NCBI RefSeq assembly: GCF_030272615.1
Contig: NC_081406.1
Location: forward strand, 170,109,361 to 170,173,360
Direction of reading: 5' to 3'
DNA from: Cryptomeria japonica
Taxonomy: Eukaryota; Streptophyta; Pinopsida; Cupressales; Cupressaceae
DNA: 64,000 nucleotides
The first letter of the stretch is position 1. Every line of letters starts with the position of its first letter. Positions 49,078 through 58,920 of this stretch are shown here, piece by piece. The notes beneath the pieces were generated by a model. It had not been told where the DNA came from. It saw nothing but the letters and a program-made list of their open reading frames with translations, and made no database searches. The position numbers and the translations under genes are program-made.

Positions 49078-51810
49078 TTATTTCACTGGCTTTGCCCCCG
49101 GTTTGACTGTCAAATGATGCATTACCAAATCCGGATCTAGTCCAAGCATATTAGCGTATGACCATGCAAAGTTGATTTGTCGCTCTTTGAAGAAGCTTAT
49201 GAATTTTGACCTTTCAGACTCTGTCAATGATTGAGCCAGGAATATATTGTGTGGAACCTCTTCTGTACCAATGTTTGTTTTGATAGTATCCTCTACCAAC
49301 ATGGATGACTTTTCCTCATATGATGCTGGGAGAATGTCGAGCCTTCCATCTTCGGGTGCCTCGGAGAGGTTTTCGCCCTCAGATACGTCCTTTCTTTTTA
49401 CTTTTTTGGAATCAGATAGCGCCACAGTGTGGTTTTCGCCATAAGACCCTTGATTTGTTCTTATTTTCACATTTTTGCGACTGGAAGGTCCGACACCCTC
49501 ACCGAAATATGTCATGTTGTTGAGTTCTATGGTGTATCCTGCTTTGTGGTCCCCAGGGGGAAGATCATCTCGTATGCCAAGATAGTCAATAATAGCTTCG
49601 TCATTTTGAAATGTGTCAAATTGTGCTGGTCCTTCATAATCCCAGTCAATGAGTTGGTGGTGAACAAGGGGAAGGCCTTTAATGTTTTCGGAGTTTGCGG
49701 GGCTAAGAGTGAAGATGTGGTTATATTCGGGTATATCGAGGCAATCGTCGAGGTCATCGATGGCACTCTCCTCATCAGTTTCGATCGCAAGTGAATCCAA
49801 ATTGTTGTCACTAGTAGCGCCTTCCGGGACAGGTGTCCTCATCCTATGTGATTTCGACCTAGAACCTTGAGACGAAGACTGTGTGCAATCCTTATGGGTT
49901 GTTTCTTGACCAACTCTGAACTTTTTATAAAATTCCTCTTCTTCTGTGGGTTCATCTGGCTCTCTGAATGTCTCGGTGAGCTCATAGTCACTGGAGGATT
50001 TGTCTGAACCCCATTCCCATTCGTTGGAATAAGTGGAATAGCGATCCTCTTGTTGAACTTTGGCAATTTTGATTTGTGATGCCTCTTCTGTCCTTTTAGT
50101 GTGGATCTTGGAAGTCAGAAAACCAAGTCCCTTCGAGCGTTCCCTTTTTACAGTTAATTCAGGTTGTAAGGGCTCCATAACGCCTTCTTTGCGTAACCCA
50201 AGAGGACTTTTTCCATCATACCCAAATTTTTGTAGAATCTTGAAACCTTTGCCATATTTCTCACAAGGTATATTGATCTGATCTTGTGTGTCATCTTCAA
50301 TGTCTTTATAGAGCATTTTGTATAAATCTTCCTCTTCCAGTTCGCCCCATCTTTGAAAGGTAGTAGGATCCCATTTGAGTATCGTGATGGATATTTGCTT
50401 GTTAGGATGTGGCCTTCCATATTCTTTTGGAGAGCTCATGACTTGTCGTAAATACATGGTCTGATTTAAAGTGTATTCTCCCATGCCTTTGTCCTGAAAT
50501 TTGCCTTTAAGTTCACCTTGTTTTGATGTCGAAGGTTTCAATGACTCAGGGTCAATGTATGCCGAAGAAGGAGCAGCCTCACGATTACTGGGAATGATGG
50601 TTTCAGTATGTGATCTCAGGTTATTGCAATATATGAATGGATTAGGATCACCGTTAACTATTACCTCGACTCCATTATGAGGAAACTTAATGCATTGATG
50701 ATATGTTGATGGGACTGCCCTCATTTCATGAATCCAAGGACGTCCTAGCGATATATTATAAGTGAGATCCAGATCTAGGACCTGACAAACCACATCCTTT
50801 GTGACTGGCCCAATTCTTAGAGGTAAGGTGACTGTGCCCTTGGATGAGCGCTCTTCATCATCATATGCCTTGATGGTGATTTGATTTGTTGAATTCACAA
50901 CTTTATCAGAATATCCCAATTGTTTAATGGTGCTCAATGTACAAATGTTTAGACCAACTCCTCCATCTATCAGGACTCGTTTGATTCGATGTTTGTGTAT
51001 GAAGGCTTCAACATGTAAAGGTGCATTATGTGGCTGACTTACGGAGGCGTCATCAGCTTCTGTGAATGTGAGGGAATGTGGAATGGAAAGGTATCCCACC
51101 ATGGCTTGAAACTGGTCCACGTTCAGATCAGTAGGAACGGCAGTGTCTCTCAAGATTTTGTCAAGAATAGCTTTATGAGTAGGGAATATGTGTAAGAGCT
51201 CAAGGATGGAGATAAGCGCGGGTGTCTTCCCTAACTGTTCTACAAGGTCATATTCAGGCTTGGTTGATGAAGAAGCAGTATTTTTAGTGGAGGCACCTGG
51301 CAATGTAATTTTACCTCGACGAGTTGTAACATGACATTCAGAGGTATGTTCGGAAGAAGATCCAACACCTCTTAGGAAAATCCTGGGTCTCTGAGTAGGA
51401 TTCACAGGGTTTTTGTCCTTGATGATAATAGTAGAGATATGATTGTCCATCGAGATATGATTGATAGTTGAATCATAGTTGAAAGGTGCTCTAGTATAGT
51501 TGGCTTGATCATCTGTGACTTTGGCTTTTCCCTTGTCATGCTTTGGGAATGGTTCCTTAAACATCTCACGTTCTTGATTGGATGAGTGTCCCTCAATCTC
51601 AATGTCACCTCTATCAATGAGATCTTGCACAATGTTCTTCAGTCGATGGCAATTTCCTGTCTTATGACCCTTGCTTTTATGAAATTCACAATACTCATCA
51701 TCATTCCACCAATTTGGTTTGACCTTTGGTTCATATGGAGGAAAATCTGGAACTATGATCACTTTGTTTGCCACAAGCTTTTTGAATACTGATTCAAGTG
51801 GTTCTCCCAA
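49078..51810 (-). CDS. Protease/G-patch region of the Tat element (910 aa)
   Basis: Near the start, CEFHKSKGHKTGNCHRLK is a Cys/His knuckle-like motif. A retropepsin-like domain follows with RVLIDGGVGLNICTLSTIKQ; the active-site triad reads Asp-Gly-Gly rather than Asp-Ser/Thr-Gly, and LGRPWIHEM is its downstream conserved block. Next comes a G-patch (GFKILQKFGYDGKSPLG, then KGLGFLT), a short RNA-associated glycine motif found in some Tat-type elements. The C-terminal part is acidic and ends in the linker to RT (FAWSYANMLGLDPDLVMHHL). TAA at 49078 stops the frame before RT. Confidence 0.9.
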   Translation of the reverse strand: MGEPLESVFKKLVANKVIIVPDFPPYEPKVKPNWWNDDEYCEFHKSKGHKTGNCHRLKNIVQDLIDRGDIEIEGHSSNQEREMFKEPFPKHDKGKAKVTDDQANYTRAPFNYDSTINHISMDNHISTIIIKDKNPVNPTQRPRIFLRGVGSSSEHTSECHVTTRRGKITLPGASTKNTASSSTKPEYDLVEQLGKTPALISILELLHIFPTHKAILDKILRDTAVPTDLNVDQFQAMVGYLSIPHSLTFTEADDASVSQPHNAPLHVEAFIHKHRIKRVLIDGGVGLNICTLSTIKQLGYSDKVVNSTNQITIKAYDDEERSSKGTVTLPLRIGPVTKDVVCQVLDLDLTYNISLGRPWIHEMRAVPSTYHQCIKFPHNGVEVIVNGDPNPFIYCNNLRSHTETIIPSNREAAPSSAYIDPESLKPSTSKQGELKGKFQDKGMGEYTLNQTMYLRQVMSSPKEYGRPHPNKQISITILKWDPTTFQRWGELEEEDLYKMLYKDIEDDTQDQINIPCEKYGKGFKILQKFGYDGKSPLGLRKEGVMEPLQPELTVKRERSKGLGFLTSKIHTKRTEEASQIKIAKVQQEDRYSTYSNEWEWGSDKSSSDYELTETFREPDEPTEEEEFYKKFRVGQETTHKDCTQSSSQGSRSKSHRMRTPVPEGATSDNNLDSLAIETDEESAIDDLDDCLDIPEYNHIFTLSPANSENIKGLPLVHHQLIDWDYEGPAQFDTFQNDEAIIDYLGIRDDLPPGDHKAGYTIELNNMTYFGEGVGPSSRKNVKIRTNQGSYGENHTVALSDSKKVKRKDVSEGENLSEAPEDGRLDILPASYEEKSSMLVEDTIKTNIGTEEVPHNIFLAQSLTESERSKFISFFKERQINFAWSYANMLGLDPDLVMHHLTVKPGAKPVK

Positions 51811-51825
51811 CGGGGTGTACTTCCT

Positions 51826-53532
51826 TCATGATCTAGAAGTTGCTTGAGTATTCACTTGATTGTTTGTAGAACTTGATCCCGAAAAGATGAATTTGGGTCT
51901 CACTGTATTGGCATCAATTACACCATCATTGACTGTGTTCTTGTTTTTATTCCAAAATCTTGGCTTGTCCTTTCCTTTAAAGTCATCTTTGTTTTCCTTA
52001 AATATCTTAATGACTCCTTGTTCAATTAAGACCTTTTCTGTTGCTAAGCCTTTTTCAATAACATCCTTGAAGGTGGACAAACAAGCTTTCCTTAGATCAT
52101 AGCCAATGTCCTTGTTAACGTTTTGTGTGAACATCTCTACCATTTGTTTCTGTGGAATTTCACAAGAGCATCTGCTAGCTAGATTTCTCCATCTTTGTAA
52201 AAATGATGCAAAAGATTCTCCTTCCTTTTGCTTAGTATTGCACAAAGTAGTGACTGAGACATCTGTCTCTATATTGTAAGAGAAATGTTGAATAAATGCC
52301 TCTACTAAGTCACCCCATGACTTAATACTAGGTGGTAATTGAGAGAACCATTCCATAGCTTGATCGCCTAAGCTTTGTGGGAACAATATCATCAAATATG
52401 TTTCTTCTGCCGCTACCTCAATGCAAGCTGTGAAAAATTGTCTTATGTGTGCCTTGGGGTCCCCTTTTCCTCTATACTTGTCAAATTTTGGCATCACAAA
52501 GTGTGCAGGAAATGGAGGCATTGGCATGCTCTTGTCAAATGGATAAGGACATATGTCTCTCATAGTGTATGTTGGTTTTGGTGTATTCATGTCCTCCATT
52601 TTCTTTTGTAAATCTCTGATTTGTTGCTCCAAATTGCTCTTAGGTGGAGATCGACTTCTTGTAGCATACCCCATGTTTGAGACACCAATTTGAGGAGGAG
52701 CTTGTTGCATGTATGGATGATATTGATCATACACATGTTCATATGGAGGAGGTCTATATTGATGCGGCATATAGGGAGCACTTGGTATAGCTTCATGTTG
52801 AGGAACCCCATATCTATTTTGCGCATGTATACCATATTCTACAGGCATGTCATGTTCTATTGTGTTGCCCCCAAATTTGACATGAGGTTTCCTTGTGTCC
52901 AAATTTTGAGCATGCCTTTGAATGTCCAATTGTTTTGGTTGATCCATAGCTTGAGCATGTGATTGAACATATTTGTCTGCATAAGACTTCCATAATGGTC
53001 TTCGAAGGTAAGTATCATATGTTTGACCATGTACATGTGGGACTTCTGGTTTTTGAAGCAAAGCTGATGGTGATTCAGGTACCATATGCGGTCCTCTATT
53101 TCCTCCACTATTAGGTCTCCTTTGATCCATGTTGGAGTGAGTTTGTTGCAAAGGTCGGTTTTCCATAAGTTGAGACATGTCAAAGTCATGAGGTATTTTA
53201 GCTCCACTTTGTGCCATCATGTGTAAGAAGTATTGTCGATCCCTCCTCATTATTTCTTCAACCAATCTATTGAAATGGGGATTCATAATGGATTCTTCTA
53301 CATCTGCTGAATGTATTGAAAAGTTGTCCACATTGTCATTGTGTGTAGCATTGTTGTTTGTAGTGTCTACGTTTTCCACATTTGGAATGTTTCTATAAAC
53401 ATCCATGTCAGGCAATGTAGTGTGCTCAGGATTGAAAAATAAATCATTGTCATACTCATAAGAACTCATGTTTGTGGACTCTTGAGCTTCTTTAGCTTTT
53501 CTCCTAGATTTTTGAAGACGGGTTTCAACCAT
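51826..53532 (-). CDS. Gag region of the Tat element (568 aa)
   Basis: The product would form the virus-like particle core. The N-terminal half is Asn/His/Gln/Pro-rich and probably disordered. A coiled-coil segment (LEQQIRDLQKKMEDMN) leads to the Retrotrans_gag domain, roughly residues 330-500: FVMPKFDKYRGKGDPKAHIR, FPQSLGDQAMEWFSQLPPSI, VEAFIQHFSYNIETD and GESFASFLQRWRNLASRC. The usual start was chosen because it is the first ATG of the frame after the leader. The TGA at 51826 separates it from the next domain in the same frame. Confidence 0.9.
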   Translation of the reverse strand: MVETRLQKSRRKAKEAQESTNMSSYEYDNDLFFNPEHTTLPDMDVYRNIPNVENVDTTNNNATHNDNVDNFSIHSADVEESIMNPHFNRLVEEIMRRDRQYFLHMMAQSGAKIPHDFDMSQLMENRPLQQTHSNMDQRRPNSGGNRGPHMVPESPSALLQKPEVPHVHGQTYDTYLRRPLWKSYADKYVQSHAQAMDQPKQLDIQRHAQNLDTRKPHVKFGGNTIEHDMPVEYGIHAQNRYGVPQHEAIPSAPYMPHQYRPPPYEHVYDQYHPYMQQAPPQIGVSNMGYATRSRSPPKSNLEQQIRDLQKKMEDMNTPKPTYTMRDICPYPFDKSMPMPPFPAHFVMPKFDKYRGKGDPKAHIRQFFTACIEVAAEETYLMILFPQSLGDQAMEWFSQLPPSIKSWGDLVEAFIQHFSYNIETDVSVTTLCNTKQKEGESFASFLQRWRNLASRCSCEIPQKQMVEMFTQNVNKDIGYDLRKACLSTFKDVIEKGLATEKVLIEQGVIKIFKENKDDFKGKDKPRFWNKNKNTVNDGVIDANTVRPKFIFSGSSSTNNQVNTQATSRS

Positions 53533-54022
53533 GAACTAGGTATTTGACCAAGATGTGAGAGACTAGATGAAAATGGAAAGAGTATGGAAGACCAAGAGTT
53601 GTATGGAGTGTAAATGAGTCTGAGGTGTACTTGCAATGTCCCAAGTGTAAGACCAGATATGTATGTAGTAGAGTAGGTGTGACTTCCAAAGAGAGGATAG
53701 TTTCTCTTGATGAGGTAAGCTGACCTTGATTCTAAGTAAGACCAAATGAGACCCAAAGGTAAGAAACCTTGATGAGGGACCACTTAGTAAAGTGTTGTTG
53801 TATGTAGTGTGTTGACAAAGTATGATGAGGACAAGCAAGTGACCTTTTGACTCAAGTTTAGACAATTGTGAATGTAAAATGAGATGTGAAGCAATGATGG
53901 ACTATGTGAGACCCAAAGATAGGTTGAATGCTAGATGAAACCTGAAGAAACAACCTAGGAAGCTCAAGTATTCCGAAACTGATTTCTTTTATTTGCTGGA
54001 CTGTGAAATTTTCAATTCTGGA

Positions 54023-54172
54023 CACAGACACTTCTGTATACTTCACAGACGCGATTCCCAGACACAGACGTGTCTCTGTTCGACACAGACGCTGCTAGAC
54101 ACACAGACGCTATTATGCCCTTCACAGACGTGCTTAGATGACTCAGACGCGGTTAAAACAGACACAGACGCG
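54023..54172 (-). repeat. 8-unit 20-bp-period array in the gag leader
   Basis: CACAGACGCG-like words on the plus strand (CGCGTCTGTG in the element's sense strand) start at about 54023, 54043, 54063, 54083, 54102, 54123, 54143 and 54163. Spacers are unrelated. Confidence 0.93.
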
Positions 54173-55390
54173 TTTCTGTAAACTTCGTGCAATTTTTCCA
54201 ATCTGTGAAGTTTTTTTGTCGTGACCAAATCCGACTGTTTGACTGTTTTTCATGACAAGAGGACACAATGTTGATGAGGACTCAATGTTTGCAAGTGTTT
54301 AGACTCCAAAAGTGTGTTGTTTGATGTAAAATGTTTTGCATACACTTGAAGACACAAAAGACACAATGTTTTGTTGTTTGGTCTTGAATGTTTGAATGTT
54401 TAACATAAGACAAGCACAATTCTTATGGCTGGCCAAGACAATAGTTGTTGATCCCACATAGGGTTTTACCCCCGAGGCTACGCTATTCAGAGCGGATACT
54501 TAGATGCTTGACCTCACTGGCTCCACCCTCAGCACTCACTTCTCGGGTCAGCCAAGCATCAGTCCCCATGAAAACTCCCCATGGTGAACTTTGTATCTCT
54601 ACTAAGAACCGTATGTGTGTGGGCCGCTACCAGAGGTCCGACCTCCTGCCCCAACAACTAGAAGGATTTGGGCTTCTAAAACAAAAAGGTGCTAGTAAGG
54701 GCATCCGCTCATGTGGCCATACATGCGACACTTTCAGCTCTGTAAATACAGAAGGCTCCCAGCCGGTAGGGGTTACGCCCTACAAATGATCAAATAAATT
54801 TGATCAAACGGGTTTATGGGGAGACATAGTGTCGGTATGAACTAATCAGCACACGTTATTCATAGTTTTCACCATGAATACATTTGATTATAGTGGTTCG
54901 GATGAGGTGGGTTTTCCTCGCTACCACTTGGGTCGTTCTCTTCTCACTAGTAGTCCTAATGATCACACGGGAAGACAGGCCCTCTAAAGATTAAACAAAA
55001 AGAGCCTATTTCTCAAGACACAAAAGACAATGATTCAATTTTAGTGCACCGATGGAAGTGTTTGCTAATCTATGAAAACAAGGCACACAACAAAATTTCA
55101 AAACCCTAGCCAAGGACCTGCAACAAAATTTGTTAGTAGTTTGGGTTGTTTCAAATGATCACCCCTTCCTGCAAGCACACAAGTTAGGTAAATTTTAGAA
55201 ACCCAAAAGACTTTGTGAAAGAGGGGCCTTCAACAAAAATGTTTTGCTTCCAAGACAAGCTGCACAAACTTAGTTAGCTAGATCTAAAAGGGTTAGTCCA
55301 AAAATAAACTAGATCTGAAACCCTAAGTGCGAAATCCGAAAATTGAATCAATGAAAATTTGAAAATTTGAAAATTTCAAAACAGTAAATA

Positions 55391-55645
55391 CACAGACGCT
55401 ATTACCCATGACACAGACGCGTCTGGATGACACAGACGCGGTTCTGTGACTCACAGACGCACTTTAAAATCATAGATGCCCTTCTCCAACACAGACGCGG
55501 GTATACACAACACAGACGCGTTTCTGAAGTACAGACGCTCCTGTTTGAAACCTGCAAAATAAAACTTGTCGAAAACACAGACGCGATTCCAGATTCCGCA
55601 GACGCGCCTGAAAATCAAAGACGCGATCCGAAAGTTCGCAGACGC
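55391..55645 (-). repeat. About 12-unit 20-bp-period array next to the primer-binding site
   Basis: Motif starts at about 55391, 55412, 55431, 55452, 55471 (decayed), 55490, 55511, 55530, 55576, 55597, 55616 and 55637, all CACAGACGC-like on the plus strand; the step from 55530 to 55576 skips about one unit. Confidence 0.9.
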
Positions 55646-55737
55646 GGAAAAACCTAAAATGCAGTCGAAAAATGTCCGATCTGCAACTTCAAAAATGCAA
55701 AATTTGCAACAAGAAAGTTAAATGCGAAGGGACAAGA

Positions 55738-55755
55738 GTCCCATCGGGCGTGCCA
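55738..55755 (-). other. Primer-binding site of the Tat element
   Basis: On the minus strand TGGCACGCCCGATGGGAC begins three bases after the 5' LTR. The matching tRNA was not identified from sequence alone. Confidence 0.7.
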
Positions 55756-55758
55756 AAA

Positions 55759-56523
55759 TGTTTATGGTGAAAATGGACAACAATAATAACAAGATTGAAA
55801 GGCTAAATGAATCCAACCACAAAAACCCTAGCCTAACAACAACAAAGATCCACCATAACATAGGAAGATTACCTAAGACAATGCAAAATAAAACAAAATC
55901 ACAAAGATTATACCATCACATGTCCAATAGGGTTTTGATCTCCATTCTTCCTATCTCCATTGATCTTGCTTGATATATTTGCTCTCAGATTTTATATGCA
56001 CAAGAGCTCAACAAAGAATGGAATGTGGTTGCAAGTAGGATCGTAATGTAGTCAATTGATCAAGTTGTTAGGGTTTGATAATGAAGAAGGCATCTCCTTA
56101 AATAGAAGACACAATATGAAATGGAGGGATAAGATTGAGAGGTGTAAAAAGAGAGGTCGGCTAGGATTAGAGGGTAGGTAGAAGAAATAGTAAAATAATG
56201 AAAGGGGTAGGTAGTGTATGAATTAAGAGATGAATGACATGTGTCATGTGTAGAAAAAGCTAATGAATTAATTAAATAAATAAAGATTTATTTAATAAAT
56301 AGAAGAAGTAGGATAATTAAATAAATAAGATATTTATTTAATTTAGGAAAAGGATAATTTAAATAAATAAATGTATTTATTTAAATGAGAAATAAGGCTA
56401 GAAGAGGATAAATGAATTAATTAAATAAATAAAGATTTATTTAATTAATAGAAGAATTAGGCTTAGATAATTAAATAAATAAAATATTTATTTAATTAGA
56501 CTTGACAATTTTGGGTGTCTACA
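55759..56523 (-). repeat. 5' LTR of the Tat element
   Basis: Matches the left LTR except at one base. On the minus strand a TATAAAA box is at about 55990-55996, a likely promoter for the genomic RNA. Confidence 0.97.
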
Positions 56524-56659
56524 ATTAACAATAAACATGAAATTGAACAAAGATCAAGAATTATGCGATTCACAAAAATGGGCTACATCTACGAGAAAGG
56601 AGGATTTTATTCTCATTGAAAGATTATAGCAATTACATCAACCTTCATCAATGATAAAA
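56524..56659 (+). repeat. 136-bp flanking duplication, right copy
   Basis: Second copy of 40195-40330. The following host sequence starts TGTTT, which by chance or cause is also how the LTR starts on the plus strand. Confidence 0.95.
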
Positions 56660-56939
56660 TGTTTTCTTTCATAGTTTTTATTAAACACATCATTGAAAAT
56701 TGCAGATTCATAGGAATATCGGATGTGAAAAGTTGAAGTAACCAAAAACGATGTCCCATTTGAACTTCAAATCCAAAAAAATTCTTGATTTAAGTTTAAC
56801 CCAAGTTGCAAATAATAAGCTTGGAGATGCCACTCGCTTTTCTAGGCTTAATGTCCTAAATTTACCAAGGCAAAAGAATTTCTACAAAAATCCAACTTTT
56901 CTTTTACAACAACCCTTATCAATACATATGTAGGATTGA

Positions 56940-58920
56940 GACAAGTATAAATCTTCTTCAACTAAGTCATCTTTTTTTCTTCAAGTACACTTTTGATAAA
57001 TTAATATCAAAGCTCTTATTGCTCATTCCATGAATGAATTGGATTGTTTTAGATGAATTGTTGTTACTATACAAGGTGAAGTATTGTTGTTTACTTTCCA
57101 AATCAACTAATAGTCATTGTATCCATAATATTTCCTTAGCTCCTTCAATAAGTGCTATAATGGTGAAAAATTAGGGTTTCCACCATAAGAGGGATGAAAA
57201 TCACTAGTTTACCATTACATTCAAAAGAGGGATGAATCCAATAGATCCAATCCCAAATCAGTGATGATAAGGACTAAAATACTAATTGGATTCCAAGGGT
57301 GTGTGTTGAATGTATCGACCCTCTTTTGTGAGTTAAAATACTAAATTAAGATAAAGTGATGAAAAATGAAGGTAAAAATACAAAAACAATGAGCTACAGA
57401 TGTGGGATTTTTGCATGCACTTGGATTTGAGCAGTATAGGTAGATTCGAATTTTATCCCTAAAATGTTCCAAAAATGTCGGGACCGGTGTGCCCATCGTT
57501 CTGGTCCTCCTACTTTTTTGCATGCCAAAGAGGGTTGATTCGTGTCTGCAAATAATGCTTATTCTAAGAATCGTAACTTCGTACCTGCTTCCTACATAGA
57601 AAGAAAGGGAAATAGGATGGGAATAGGGGCTTGCTTTAGGTCAAACCCTTGTTTTGGAACTAACCATGAAATTGAGACAAAAGATAAGTGAAATTGTTGC
57701 AATGAAAGGTTCTCCTTTTGAGGGAGATGTTGAATAATAATTGAAAATCAAGTGATATACCTCTTTGTGAAGTTTTGTTTGTCTCCACACGAAATTAGGG
57801 TTTGATGAACTCTTCAACAAAATAGGATGAAAGATGTCTACTTCAATGCTCGAGTCTTGACTTTATTGTTTCTCTGAGGCTTGAAAGAAGACTGATTAAA
57901 GCTCAATTGCTCTTGAATTCTTGATTGCTTGATTTTACATGTGTGCTCTTGATGCTTGATAGATTGATGTTATGTTCAAATAAGAGAGGAAATCCTCATT
58001 TTATACTTGTCCATCAAATAAATTGCTAATTTCTCGACATGAGCCGACATGGAGAAATTAATCTCGCTCAATTTTGAAATAGTGCAAAGGGTAAAAAGGG
58101 GGACCAGGGCATGGTGCCTTGTTCCTAACTAGGACCAAAGTGTGGCACCATGGTCCTACCCCTATTTAGGGCTAGGATAAGGTGCAAAATGCATGGGAAA
58201 AGTTAAAAAATGATGCAATTCATGAGGGACATGAGCATAATTAGGTCCCAACTAAGACAAGGGGTGGAAATGCTAAGGTAAGGACCCTGTGTCATCAAAA
58301 TTATACAAGGGTGCAATTTTAGGATGCTACAAGTGCAATGCATTTTGCTTCTATAGTTGCAAAATCGCAACCTTCTACAACTTAGAAACCCAACTAATCA
58401 CTACTACAAAAGCGAACACATATCTAGTGGTTGATCACCTTTTATCCAAGTCACCAACCATGTCAGAATCAACAAAATCTTACAGTTGTGCATATTCTCC
58501 TTTAAACCTCAAAAATATAATGGGATGTGCCCTTCAAAATTCTTAGAATCCATTTTATAGTTGCTAATGACTTTTTCCTGAATTGCTTACATACCAGTTG
58601 ACCACTCCCACTACATGAGCAATGTTGTGTCTTGTGAAAACTAATGCATACAGAAGACTTCCAACAAGATTAAAGTAAGACACTCTTTCCATGTTTTTTT
58701 TTTCCTTATAGTGCCTTAAGACATGTCTTAAAACATAATTTGAAGTGATCAACTAGAAGTGTATTTACTGCTTTTATATTCTTCATATAAAATCAATGTA
58801 GCACATTTTCAATGTATTTTCTCATGTGAAAATTGAATTTATCTCTCTCTTTTTTATTATTATCTATGATTACTTTCATTCCAATGATTTATTTTGCAAC
58901 CCCCAAATCCTTCAGTGAAA
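56940..58920 (-). pseudogene. Ty1/copia RT-RNase H remnant split by a solo LTR
   Basis: On the minus strand 58920-58332 has the RT end (ERVSYFNLVGSLLYALVFTR, HNIAHVVGVVNWYVSN) and the RNase H start (DMVGDLDKR, STTRYVF, EAKCIALVAS). It continues after the inserted LTR at 57155 with EGAKEILWIQ and HGMSNKSFDINL. Decayed by stops and frameshifts. Confidence 0.85.
57156..58331 (-). mobile_element. Solo LTR inserted in the copia RNase H
   Basis: On the minus strand it starts TGTAGCATCCTAAAATT and ends CCATTATA. AGTGC is duplicated at 57151-57155 and 58332-58336. The sequence is the same family as the plus-strand LTR at 59557-60712 (shared CTCTTTTGAATGTAA, AAAAGAGGG and GCATGGTGCC words). It holds two palindromic units at 58101-58157. 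Confidence 0.88.

Larger units (their letters stand above)
46009..53532 (-). pseudogene. Tat gag-pol reading frame with four in-frame stops (2508 codons)
   Basis: The frame starts at ATG 53532 and stays open to 46009 without a frameshift. It is interrupted only at 51826-51828 (TGA), 49078-49080 (TAA), 47065-47067 (TAA) and 46585-46587 (TAG). Each stop is one C-to-T change away from a Gln or Arg codon. Domains in order are gag, CCHC-like knuckle, retropepsin, G-patch, RT, RNase H, archaeal-type RNase H and integrase, listed separately below. As it stands no full polyprotein can be made unless stops are read through. The next upstream 2.2 kb to the LTR is untranslated leader. Confidence 0.93.
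53533..55758 (-). other. Leader of the Tat element with motif arrays
   Basis: A 2.2-kb untranslated leader between primer-binding site and gag. It contains two arrays of the 20-bp-spaced motif (54023-54172 and 55391-55645) and a less AT-rich block at 54440-54790 whose ORF on the opposite strand shows no family signature. Confidence 0.7.
40331..56523 (-). mobile_element. Complete Ty3/gypsy Tat-type LTR retrotransposon, 16.2 kb
   Basis: Two 765-bp LTRs (40331-41095 and 55759-56523) in the same orientation enclose, in minus-strand order: primer-binding site, a 2.2-kb leader with motif arrays, gag, a knuckle, protease, G-patch, RT, a first RNase H, a second archaeal-type RNase H, integrase, a 3' region with an antisense gene, and a polypurine tract. 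The second RNase H between the first RNase H and integrase is the hallmark of the Tat lineage (Ogre, Grande, RIRE2, Retand relatives). The coding frame 53532-46009 is continuous except for four single-codon stops. The LTRs differ at one base by eye (T40435 versus G55863), so insertion was recent. The usual 5-bp target duplication is absent; a 136-bp duplication flanks the element. Confidence 0.95.

Noticed and set aside
54445-54789. 114-codon plus-strand ORF in the Tat leader
   Set aside because: No recognisable domain; runs against the element inside its untranslated leader. Could not be supported as a gene or an RNA.
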